From Pseudomonas fluorescens (lineage in GTDB: Bacteria; Pseudomonadota; Gammaproteobacteria; Pseudomonadales; Pseudomonadaceae): a DNA stretch of 43,666 nt. The notes below the pieces were generated by a model, which did no database searches, was not told where the DNA came from, and saw only the letters and a program-made list of their open reading frames with translations. The position numbers and the translations under genes were made by a program. The stretch is from assembly GCF_002022275.1 (NCBI RefSeq), contig NZ_MSDF01000064.1, forward strand, positions 6,367 through 50,032, read 5' to 3'. Shown here piece after piece: positions 36,448 to 43,666 of the stretch (position 1 is its first letter; each line of letters begins with the position of its first letter).

Positions 36448-38031
36448 CTAGGACACGGCATGTGCCGCACTGTGCCGTTGCTGGCGAACGCGTTCAGCCA
36501 GTTGCCCGACTACGTGGCGCGCCGAGTTGGCGGCCGATTCCTGCCAGATGCCCACGCCGCTTTGCACCAGGCCGTCTCCGGCGAAGTACACGCGGCCGTG
36601 GCCTGCTTCGAGCAAGGCGCTGGCGTCGGCCGGGAAGTGTTCGCGTTGCAGCCACGGGCCTTCGCTGTAGGGGATCTGTTCCCAGGACACCGCCAGCGGG
36701 TTGCGCAGGTGCTTTGAATAGCCGGGGTGCAGCAGCTCCACGGCTTCCCTGGACGTGGCGTACTGCTGGTCGAACGCTTGGGCGCCAAACACGTCGGCGC
36801 CCTCCCCGGTCACGTACCCCGCCACCAGCACGCCGTCGCGGGTGTTGAGGTCGTTGCTCGGGTACCACAACAGGTGCGCCGGGTGTTCGATCCACGACAG
36901 GCCGCCGTAGGTGCGGTAGTCGGTTTCCCAGAAGCGCGGGGACTGCCACGCCACTTTGGTCGCCTGGTCGCTGCGCGTACTGAGCAGCGCGGCCTTGATC
37001 GGGTCACTGAAGTCGGTGTCGAGCTTGGCCAGCAGCGGCAATGGCAGCGTGGAGATCAAGTAATCAGCGCGTACTACCTGTTCACGCCCGGTGTGATTGT
37101 CGTGATAAGTCACCGCCACACCATCTTCCCGCTGGCGGATCCGGCGCACTTGGGCGCCCAGTTGCACGTGCTCACGCACGCGCCCGTAGAACGCATCGGT
37201 GATGCGGTCCATGCCGCCGACCGGTTGAAACATGGTCGCGGAAAACTCCGGAAACTCGGTGTGCAACAACGCGCCCCACAGTTCCGGGTGCAGCAAACGC
37301 TCCAGGCTGATCGGCCTGGCGCTGGGCGGCAATGCGCCCGGATGCGCAGGCGACTCCAGGTGACCGGAACGCAGGCTGCCCTCAAACGCCAGCTCTTGCG
37401 ACAGGTCGCCATAGACCTGCAAAAACGCCAGCAAGCGCGTGCGCTCTTCGCTGCTCAACACGTCATCAAGGGCGTCGCGCTGCACGGCTTTGGCCAGCAA
37501 GCCCGACAGATGACCGCGCGCATCGTTGATCGCCTGGCCAACGGTGAACGCCGGTTGCTGCACGTCCGGGCGTACCTGGGCGCCATGGCTGCTGTTGACC
37601 AGCACTTCCAGCGGCACCCCCAGTTCGCTGCAATAGTCGAGAATCGTCCGGTGCTGGCTGGGAATCCTTGCCGGGCCTGCGTTGAAATAGTGGCCTTTAT
37701 CGAATGCCACGGTTTGCGTACGACCATCCTTGTAGTCCACGCGGTCGCCATTGCGCAGCGTCCAGGTACGCCCGCCCACGCGGTCACGGGCCTCCAGCAC
37801 TTGCACCGTGAACCCGGCGCGGGTCAGCTCCAGCGCGGTGACCAGCCCGGCAATCCCGGCGCCCAGCACCAGCACGCGGGTGCCCTGCCCCAGGCCTTCC
37901 TTGAGTTTCAATGGCTGCGGGCGGCGGTGTGACGACGGCCCCAAACCCAATACCGCCAGCGCATCCTTGACGGCCTTTTCACCGCCCACCGCGGCGATGC
38001 TCGACAGCGCTTCACGTCGTGTCAGTCCCAT
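36448..38031 (-). CDS. Flavin amine oxidase / L-amino-acid oxidase
   Basis: 527 residues. The FAD-binding Rossmann motif VLGAGIAGLVTALELTRAGF is near 55-75, followed by VLEARDRVGGRTWT. A substrate-binding middle region follows, then the C-terminal FAD segment VYFAGDGLVQSGVGIWQESAANSARHVV. The layout is that of bacterial L-amino-acid oxidases/flavin monoamine oxidases, which turn an amino acid or amine into an imine with release of peroxide. The N-terminus MGLTRREALSSIAAVGG has an Arg pair before a mildly hydrophobic stretch, so Tat export is possible but weakly supported. The flanking amino-acid ABC transporter and RidA genes favour an amino-acid substrate. AAGGAG 8 nt before ATG 38031. Confidence 0.88.
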   Translation of the reverse strand: MGLTRREALSSIAAVGGEKAVKDALAVLGLGPSSHRRPQPLKLKEGLGQGTRVLVLGAGIAGLVTALELTRAGFTVQVLEARDRVGGRTWTLRNGDRVDYKDGRTQTVAFDKGHYFNAGPARIPSQHRTILDYCSELGVPLEVLVNSSHGAQVRPDVQQPAFTVGQAINDARGHLSGLLAKAVQRDALDDVLSSEERTRLLAFLQVYGDLSQELAFEGSLRSGHLESPAHPGALPPSARPISLERLLHPELWGALLHTEFPEFSATMFQPVGGMDRITDAFYGRVREHVQLGAQVRRIRQREDGVAVTYHDNHTGREQVVRADYLISTLPLPLLAKLDTDFSDPIKAALLSTRSDQATKVAWQSPRFWETDYRTYGGLSWIEHPAHLLWYPSNDLNTRDGVLVAGYVTGEGADVFGAQAFDQQYATSREAVELLHPGYSKHLRNPLAVSWEQIPYSEGPWLQREHFPADASALLEAGHGRVYFAGDGLVQSGVGIWQESAANSARHVVGQLAERVRQQRHSAAHAVS

Positions 38032-38043
38032 AATCGCGACTCC

Positions 38044-38967
38044 TTAATCCGGCAGGCCGGGTGGGTTGATCAGCGACGTGTCGACGCGCTCGATATCCAG
38101 GCCCCAGCGTTGCAGCACCTGCTCGTATTGGCCGCCGGCAATCGCGCCTTGCAGCGCGGTGTGGATCGGCTGAACCAGGCCGTTGTCCTTGCGCGTGGTC
38201 ACGGCGATATCCGCCTTCAATGGCCAGCCACCGTTCACCGTGCCGACGAGCTTGATGCCGCCGGTGATCGCGGCGGAATAGGCGTACACCGAGTTGGGCC
38301 CGAACAGCGCATCGCTGCGACCGGATTGCACCGCCAGTTGCCCGGCGGCCTGGTCGTCGAAGTACTGCAACAGCGCAGGCTTGATCCCGGCTTTTTCATT
38401 CGCCTCGTTCCAGGCCAGCAGGACCTTTTCCTGGTTGGTGCCGGAGCCAACGATGATCTTCAGCCCGGCGATGTCCGAGGCTTGTTTGATCTCGCTGATC
38501 TTGCTGCTGGTCTTGACATAAAACCCCAGCACATCCTGGCGATAGGTGGCGAAGTCAAAACGCTTCTTGCGCGCTTCGGTCACGGTGACGTTGCTGATCA
38601 CCGCGTCGTATTTGCCCGAGCTAACGCCCAGCGGCCAGTCTTCCCAGCTGGTCTGCACCACGTTGAGTTGCAGGCCCAGACTGTCGGCCACCAACTGCGC
38701 GGTGTCGGCTTCGCTGCCGATGGTGGTCTTGTCGTCGTTGGCCAGCAGCGCCAAAGGTGGCCCGGCCACGCCGGACACGGCCACGGTGAACTTGCCGGGT
38801 TGGGCGAACTTGAAGCCCGGCGGGATCTGCGCAATGGCCGCGTCATTGCGCGGTGCATGAATACGCGGGCGATCTGGGCTGAGGTCGACCTGTTGCACGG
38901 CGAACGCGGTTTGCGCGGTGCTGACGGCGAGCGTCAGCAAGGCCACGCGGGCAGTAGAGATAAACAT
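38044..38967 (-). CDS. Polar-amino-acid-type ABC transporter substrate-binding protein
   Basis: 307 residues. Signal peptide MFISTARVALLTLAVSTAQTAFA, then a family-3 solute-binding fold: GSEADTAQLVADSLGLQLNVVQTSWEDWPLGVSSGKYDAVISNVTVTEARKKRFDFATYRQDVLGF, followed by IAGLKIIVGSGTNQEK. It binds an amino acid or amino-acid-like compound in the periplasm and hands it to the adjacent permease. ATG 38967 is chosen because AAGGAG is 8 nt upstream; the GTG at 38976 abuts that AAGGAG directly. It lies 17 bp after the ATPase gene. Confidence 0.9.
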   Translation of the reverse strand: MFISTARVALLTLAVSTAQTAFAVQQVDLSPDRPRIHAPRNDAAIAQIPPGFKFAQPGKFTVAVSGVAGPPLALLANDDKTTIGSEADTAQLVADSLGLQLNVVQTSWEDWPLGVSSGKYDAVISNVTVTEARKKRFDFATYRQDVLGFYVKTSSKISEIKQASDIAGLKIIVGSGTNQEKVLLAWNEANEKAGIKPALLQYFDDQAAGQLAVQSGRSDALFGPNSVYAYSAAITGGIKLVGTVNGGWPLKADIAVTTRKDNGLVQPIHTALQGAIAGGQYEQVLQRWGLDIERVDTSLINPPGLPD

Positions 38968-38984
38968 GGCAGTCACTCCTTGAA

Positions 38985-39758
38985 CTAAAGCACCTTGCCG
39001 AGAAAGGCCGCGGTGCGGGGGTGTCGGGGTTGGCGAAAAATCTGTTCGGGCGGGCCTTCTTCGATCAGTTGGCCGTCGCAGAGAAACACCACGTGGTCGG
39101 CCACCTCGCGGGCAAAGCCGATCTCGTGAGTGACGATCACCAGGGTCACGCCCAATTGGGTCAGGCCCTTGATCACGTCGAGGACTTCGCCCACCAGCTC
39201 CGGGTCGAGGGCCGAGGTGGGTTCATCGAACAGGAGCACTTTGGGGTCCAGCGCCAACGCGCGGGCAATGGCGACGCGCTGTTGCTGGCCGCCGGAGAGC
39301 TGGCGCGGGTAGGCGTCGACCTTGTCTGCCAGGCCAACCTTGGCCAGCAGTTCGGAGGCCTTGGCCTGCGCGTCGGCCTTGCTCCAGCGCTTGTGGGCCA
39401 GCGGTGCCTCGGCGATGTTTTCCCAGGCGGTGAGGTGCGGGAACAGGTTGAAGTTCTGGAACACAAAACCGACGTCGATGCGGCGCTTGAGAATCTCGCG
39501 CTCCTTGAGTTCGTAGAGCAGGTCGCCCTGGCGTCGGTAGCCAACGTATTCACCGTCGATGGTGATGTGCCCGCTGTCGATTTTCTCCAGGTGATTGATG
39601 GTGCGCAGCAGGGTGGATTTGCCCGAGCCCGATGGCCCGAGAATCACTGTGACCTTGCCCGGATCAATAGTCAGGTCGATGTCTTTCAACACCTGCTGGT
39701 TGCCAAAGCGCTTGCCCACGCCCTGGATCTGGATACGGCCGGCGCGGGCTTCACTCAT
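38985..39758 (-). CDS. Amino-acid ABC transporter ATPase (GlnQ type)
   Basis: 257 residues. Walker A GPSGSGKST, Q-loop VGFVFQNFNLFPHLT, signature LSGGQQQRVAIARALALDPKVLLFDEPTSALDPELVGEVL, and switch His in VTHEIGF. These are the patterns of polar-amino-acid importers. A 22-residue insertion-like segment (YRRQGDLLYELKEREILKRR) sits between Walker A and the Q-loop; similar inserts occur in some amino-acid importers. ATG 39758 overlaps the permease stop by 8 bp, so permease and ATPase are coupled. Confidence 0.92.
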   Translation of the reverse strand: MSEARAGRIQIQGVGKRFGNQQVLKDIDLTIDPGKVTVILGPSGSGKSTLLRTINHLEKIDSGHITIDGEYVGYRRQGDLLYELKEREILKRRIDVGFVFQNFNLFPHLTAWENIAEAPLAHKRWSKADAQAKASELLAKVGLADKVDAYPRQLSGGQQQRVAIARALALDPKVLLFDEPTSALDPELVGEVLDVIKGLTQLGVTLVIVTHEIGFAREVADHVVFLCDGQLIEEGPPEQIFRQPRHPRTAAFLGKVL

Positions 39759-40716
39759 GGGTGTGCTCCTTGAGCCAGCGGCGTACGCGTTGCAGCGGCG
39801 TGGGCGGCAACACCCGCGCAGTGCCACGGGCGAAATGGCGCTCGACGTAGTACTGGGCACTGGTCAGCACGGTGGTGATGATCAAGTACCAGACGGTCGC
39901 CACAATCAGCAGCGGGATCACCGCCTGGGTGCGGTTGTAGATGACCTGCACGGTGTAGAACAGCTCCGGCAGCGCCAGCACGTAGACAATGGACGTGCCT
40001 TTGACCAGGCCGATGATTTCGTTGAAGCCCGAGGGCAGAATCGAGCGCAGCGCCTGTGGCAGGATGATCCGGAAGATCCGTCGCGAGGCCGGCAAACCCA
40101 GCGCCGCCGCCGCTTCATGCTGGCCGGCGTCCACGCCGATCAGGCCGCCGCGAATGATCTCTGCCGCGTACGCCGCCTGCATCAGGCTCAGGCCCAATAC
40201 GGCTACGGTGAACTGGCTGAGTACGTCCACGGTGGACCACTCGGCGAACACCACTTCGGTGAACGGAATGCCCAGCACGATGTGGTCATACAGGTAGGCA
40301 AAGTTGTAAAGGATGATCAACACCAGCAACGCCGGCATCGAGCGAAAGAACCAGATATAGCCCCAGGCCAATGCCGCCAGCAGAGGTGAACCCGACAACC
40401 GCGCCAAGGCCAGCGCAGTGCCGAGGATGGCGCTGAATACGGTGCTGAGCAGCGTCAGCAACAGCGTCTGGCCCAGGCCGCGCAGCACCGACGGCGAGAA
40501 AAACCACTGGCCGAATACGCCCCACTCCCAACGCGGGTTGGTGGCCAGGGAATGGGCGATAGCCAACAGCACCAGCGCGGCAAAGATCGACCCGGCCCAG
40601 CGCCACGGATGCCGCGCGGGCACGACTTGCAGGGTCTTGATCGGTGTGGAGACACGCGCCTGGCGAGCCACACCGGGCTGATCAATCAGGTCATAGGATT
40701 TGGCGACAATGGGCAT
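39751..40716 (-). CDS. Amino-acid ABC transporter permease (HisM/GlnP type)
   Basis: 321 residues with about five to six membrane spans. The family pattern is visible: a GLGQTLLLTLLSTVFSAILGTALALARLS span, WFFRSMPALLVLIILYNFAYL, and the cytoplasmic EAA loop EIIRGGLIGVDAGQHEAAAALGLPASRRIFRIILPQALRSILP. An N-terminal extension of about 35 residues precedes the first span, longer than in the smallest members. The single permease gene suggests a homodimeric channel. GAGGAA lies before ATG 40716, and the TonB-receptor gene stops 17 bp upstream. Confidence 0.92.
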   Translation of the reverse strand: MPIVAKSYDLIDQPGVARQARVSTPIKTLQVVPARHPWRWAGSIFAALVLLAIAHSLATNPRWEWGVFGQWFFSPSVLRGLGQTLLLTLLSTVFSAILGTALALARLSGSPLLAALAWGYIWFFRSMPALLVLIILYNFAYLYDHIVLGIPFTEVVFAEWSTVDVLSQFTVAVLGLSLMQAAYAAEIIRGGLIGVDAGQHEAAAALGLPASRRIFRIILPQALRSILPSGFNEIIGLVKGTSIVYVLALPELFYTVQVIYNRTQAVIPLLIVATVWYLIITTVLTSAQYYVERHFARGTARVLPPTPLQRVRRWLKEHTHE

Positions 40717-40732
40717 GTTTTATTCCTCGGCC

Positions 40733-43126
40733 TCAGAAGGCATAGGTCAAGCGGGTGTAGTAGTACCCGCCGGTAAAACCGTAGGGCGAATAGGTGCCGT
40801 AGCTCGCGACCATGGTGCTGCTCGGAACGCCTTGTTTCTTGGGGTATTGGTCGAACAGGTTCTTGGCGCCGATGGCGATGTTGAGGTCTTTGGTGAGGTT
40901 GTAGCCAAGGTCCAGGTCGGTGATCCATTTGGCGCTGTAGACCCGGTCCAGGCTGCGGTCGGCGGAGACGTTGACCTCTTTGTACGAGCCGTAGCGCGTC
41001 AGGGCCAGGTTGAGGTTGAAGCGGTCGATGCTCCAGTCGCCGCCCAGGATCAGCTTGGTCTTGGGCTGCACGTCGGTGATCAAGCCTCGGGCCTGGCGGT
41101 CCATCAAGTCATAGGAAGTACCGAGGATGGTGGTGGATTCCTTGTAATTGAGGATCTTGGTCTGGTTCCAGTTGAACGCCGCCGTCCACTTCAGTGAACC
41201 GTACTGACCGATGTCCTGGTTGTAGTTGCTGACCAGGTCCACGCCCTTGGTGCGGGTGTCGGCACCGTTGAGAAAGTACTGGCCGCCGGAGGTGGAGTTG
41301 ATGCCGCTGTTCTGCAACACCTGGGTGATTTCAGGGCCGAGCAAGGTGCCGGTGAGGGTGATGCGGTCGCGCAGGTTGATCACGTAGGCGTCGGCGGTGA
41401 AGTTCAGGCGATCGGTGGGCGTGAGGGTGAAACCGAGGCTGAAGTTGGTCGAGCGTTCGGGTTTCAAATCCTGCGCGCCAAGGGCCTTGGCCGCTGCCGA
41501 ACTGACCGGCAGCACGCCGTAGTTGATCGACTGATACACACCGTCCACCACGCCATAGGTGGTGGAGCGCGCGCTGAACAGGCTGTTGGCCAGAGACGGC
41601 GCACGAAAGCCATTGCTGACGGTGGCGCGCACGGCGAATTGTGGGGTGAAGTCGTAGCGGGTGGTCAGCTTGCCGCTGCGGGTGGCGCCGACGCCTTCGT
41701 TGTAATGCTCATAGCGCAACGCGGTGCCGACGTACCAATCCGGAAGCGGGTTGAAGCCCACGTCGACGTAACTCGCCAAGCTGTTGCGCGAGGCGCTGCT
41801 TTCTTCGTCCGGCGAGATGCCGTTGGTGACCTGGGCCCCGGACGACGCGCAATTGCCCGGCGCCACGCAGTAGCCGCCGTTGGCGTAGGACGCGTAGTCC
41901 CCGGCCTGCACTTCATAGGTGTCGCGCCGGTGCTCGAAACCGTAGGACAGGTCCAGCGGCTTTTGCAGGCCGATGTCGAAGCCGCGCTTGAAGTCGAGGT
42001 TGGTGGTCAGCTCGGTGGAAATCCAGGTGCCGGAGGTGAAGCTGTTCGGCGTGTATTCGCCAAGGGACGGGTTCTGGTTGTGGGTGGTGCCCTGCTCCGC
42101 CTCGTTGCGCCCGTAAGTGGTGGACAGGTCCCAGTCCCATTCGCCGACCGTGCCTTTGCCGCCGAACGCGGCCTGGAAATCGTCCTCGTCGATGTACCAG
42201 GTCGGCGTGTAGCCGGCCGGGTAACCATTTGGCCCGGTGGTGATGGTGTTGGTGATGGTCGGCAGGCGGAAGTTCTGCCCCTGCTCGGCCTTGCGCCGTG
42301 AGTAAGTGGTGAAGGAGTACAGGCTGAAGCTGTCGTCGACCGGCAACTCGGCGTTATAGCCCAGGGTCAGCAGGTTGGTCTTCGGGGTGCCATAACCGCC
42401 ATAGGTCGCTCGGCCCGCTTGATCGAAGGCTTGTGCATAGCTGTAGCCATTGGCGCTAGCCTTGTTGTCGTCATTCTGGCTGCGCGCATCGAGGGCCAGT
42501 TGCACGATGCCGCCGTTGCCGATTTCGAACCCTTTGTTGAGGCTTTGCTGCACGGTCTGTTTCTTGCCGTCATAGCCCTGGCCGATGTTGGTGACTGCGG
42601 TGCCACTGGTGTCAGCCTTGAGGATCACGTTGATCACGCCAGCGATGGCATCGGAGCCGTATTGAGCGGCGGCGCCGTCGCGCAGGACTTCGACGTGGTC
42701 GATGGCGCTGATCGGGATCAGATCAAGGTCAGCCGGCGCTGCGCCGGTGTTGATGCCATTGATGTTCAGGGTGGCGCTGGTGTGGCGGCGTTTGCCGTTG
42801 ACCAGCACCAGCACTTCGGCAGCACTCAAACCGCGCAGGTTCGGCGCCCGGGCAATGCCGCTGGCGTCCCAACCGGTTTTTTCCGGCAGGCTCAGTGAGG
42901 GGATTACGGCGCTCAGGGCTTCCATCAGACCGGGCTTGCCGGTGCTTTGCAATTGCTTGGCGCTGACCACATCGATCGGCACCGGGCTGCTGGTGACGGT
43001 GCGTTGTTCGGCGCCACGGTTGCCGGTGACCACCACGGTGGACAGGGTGCTGTCGTCCTGGGCCTGGGCAGTGTTTGCCAGCAGGGCCAGCGCCAGTGCG
43101 GCGGTGGGTTGCAAGACTTGCTTCAT
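40733..43126 (-). CDS. TonB-dependent outer-membrane receptor
   Basis: 797 residues. A signal peptide (MKQVLQPTAALALALLANTAQA) is followed by a short TonB-box-like region (STVVVTGNR), the plug domain (PIDVVSAKQLQSTGKPGLMEALSAVIPSLSLP; LVLVNGKRRHTSATLNING; IDHVEVLRDGAAAQYGSDAIAGVINVIL) and a beta-barrel ending in Phe (YYYTRLTYAF). The plug motifs match the non-siderophore group of receptors. It probably imports the same substrate as the downstream amino-acid ABC transporter; the ligand is unknown. ATG 43126 is chosen for the GGAG about 6 nt upstream and the signal peptide; the frame stays open to 43276. First gene of the operon. Confidence 0.92.
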   Translation of the reverse strand: MKQVLQPTAALALALLANTAQAQDDSTLSTVVVTGNRGAEQRTVTSSPVPIDVVSAKQLQSTGKPGLMEALSAVIPSLSLPEKTGWDASGIARAPNLRGLSAAEVLVLVNGKRRHTSATLNINGINTGAAPADLDLIPISAIDHVEVLRDGAAAQYGSDAIAGVINVILKADTSGTAVTNIGQGYDGKKQTVQQSLNKGFEIGNGGIVQLALDARSQNDDNKASANGYSYAQAFDQAGRATYGGYGTPKTNLLTLGYNAELPVDDSFSLYSFTTYSRRKAEQGQNFRLPTITNTITTGPNGYPAGYTPTWYIDEDDFQAAFGGKGTVGEWDWDLSTTYGRNEAEQGTTHNQNPSLGEYTPNSFTSGTWISTELTTNLDFKRGFDIGLQKPLDLSYGFEHRRDTYEVQAGDYASYANGGYCVAPGNCASSGAQVTNGISPDEESSASRNSLASYVDVGFNPLPDWYVGTALRYEHYNEGVGATRSGKLTTRYDFTPQFAVRATVSNGFRAPSLANSLFSARSTTYGVVDGVYQSINYGVLPVSSAAAKALGAQDLKPERSTNFSLGFTLTPTDRLNFTADAYVINLRDRITLTGTLLGPEITQVLQNSGINSTSGGQYFLNGADTRTKGVDLVSNYNQDIGQYGSLKWTAAFNWNQTKILNYKESTTILGTSYDLMDRQARGLITDVQPKTKLILGGDWSIDRFNLNLALTRYGSYKEVNVSADRSLDRVYSAKWITDLDLGYNLTKDLNIAIGAKNLFDQYPKKQGVPSSTMVASYGTYSPYGFTGGYYYTRLTYAF

Positions 43127-43470
43127 AGCCACTCCAAACGTTCCAAATCGCGAAGTCGGGCAGTCACGCGGGCGGGCGCGGTGCTCGTTTTTTCGGGGGG
43201 TGTGTCGGCGATTTGGAGCTAGGTGTGGGGCGAGTGCGGGGTTTGAATTGGCAACATACGTTGAACTCCCTTCCAACGATTCTGCTGCGGGGTGGTTACC
43301 CGGTGGTGCAGCGCAGAATCCGAATCACGATTGGTACCATCCGAGGTCAGGGGTAGGCTGTTGCGATCAAACATAACGGAATGGATTTTAAAAATATAAT
43401 GCTATTTGGGCATAAGCTAATATTCTTGGAATTCATTATTTTTTGGTTGTTTTATTCATATGTGTAATGT
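43127..43470 (-). promoter_or_regulatory. Upstream region of the TonB-receptor operon with AT-rich promoter
   Basis: No gene is supported here. The part from about 43377 to 43465 is very AT-rich (ATGGATTTTAAAAATATAAT, then GCTAATATTCTTGG) against a high-GC background and lies 250-340 bp upstream of the receptor start. It resembles the AT-rich, CysB-type promoters of sulphur-starvation genes in Pseudomonas, but that is an impression, not a measured match. Confidence 0.4.
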
Positions 43471-43499
43471 CTTTTTGAGATTCTCGGGGGGTAGATCCG

Positions 43500-43666
43500 T
43501 TGTTTGGGTGATGGCTTCGTATGGTTCCGCCCTTACGGCGGGTCACTTTGGAAAAGAGCCCCAAAGTAACCAAAGGGCTCTTGCCCCAACACTCGGCACC
43601 TCGCTCACGCTTCGGTGTGCCCGTAATCCGACATTGATTTGGGGGGCCGCCGCCACGCGCCATCCA
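43500..43666. repeat. Probable dispersed intergenic repeat, runs off the window
   Basis: Contains an inverted repeat (AAGAGCCCCAAAGTAACC... AAGGGCTCTT) and a sequence I recall in many intergenic positions of P. fluorescens-group genomes, often mis-annotated as a short hypothetical protein. A 75-codon minus-strand frame covers it (43436-43663), rich in Arg and Gly with no domain. I see no ribosome-binding site because it reaches the window edge. The dispersed nature needs a genome search. Confidence 0.45.

Noticed and set aside
36460..37932. Plus-strand frames opposite the amine oxidase gene
   Set aside because: Shadows of the minus-strand gene, with no domain and no ribosome-binding sites.

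Overview
The window looks like chromosomal DNA of a fluorescent Pseudomonas (P. fluorescens lineage). The evidence is high GC with strong GC3 codon bias, three families of Pseudomonas REP/REPIN palindromes between genes, a two-module Leu-Glu type lipopeptide synthetase flanked by a LuxR regulator and a NodT-type outer-membrane channel, and a PvrSR/RcsCB/CupD-like fimbrial island. I see no rRNA, tRNA, CRISPR array, prophage or insertion sequence.

Layout. (1) 1-690: a structured, probably regulatory leader and a small DUF6124-type gene. (2) 697-9744: a viscosin/massetolide-type first synthetase (minus strand, C-A-T-C-A-T, no thioesterase, with its own intrinsic terminator). It is divergent from a LuxR-family regulator that is coupled to a NodT/OprM-type outer-membrane lipoprotein. 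The other synthetase modules are not here, so the pathway is split, as in several viscosin-group strains. (3) 9745-10341: a tandem array of about 168-bp REPIN units plus a second REP type. (4) 10342-13809, minus strand: a pyridoxamine-phosphate-oxidase-like flavoprotein, two LysR regulators overlapping by one base, and a glutathione S-transferase. (5) 13915-18143: a LysR regulator divergent from an L-idonate/5-ketogluconate operon (GntP permease, 5-keto-gluconate reductase, idonate dehydrogenase). (6) 18279-19750: FetAB-type exporter. (7) 19926-21131: a DUF1835-type protein.

(8) 21143-35746 is the most notable block. It is a chaperone-usher fimbria system in which the pilus genes are split on either side of a four-gene regulatory core: chaperone and adhesin; hybrid kinase (PvrS-like); receiver-EAL phosphodiesterase (PvrR-like); hybrid kinase with Hpt (RcsC-like); RcsB-like regulator; major pilin, chaperone, usher. 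A pseudo-receiver protein with Asn at the phosphorylation position lies on the opposite strand next to it. Four copies of a 14-bp palindrome closely resembling the enterobacterial Rcs box lie in front of the chaperone/adhesin pair (two copies), the first kinase and the major pilin. This suggests RcsB itself ties the split island together. An attenuator-like hairpin follows the pilin gene.

(9) 35947-43126, minus strand: a likely single operon with a TonB-dependent receptor, an amino-acid ABC permease, ATPase and binding protein, a flavin amine/L-amino-acid oxidase, and a RidA-type imine deaminase. Together they suggest uptake of an amino-acid-like compound, oxidation to an imine, and hydrolysis of that imine. 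The window ends in an AT-rich promoter region and a stretch resembling an intergenic sequence common in Pseudomonas.
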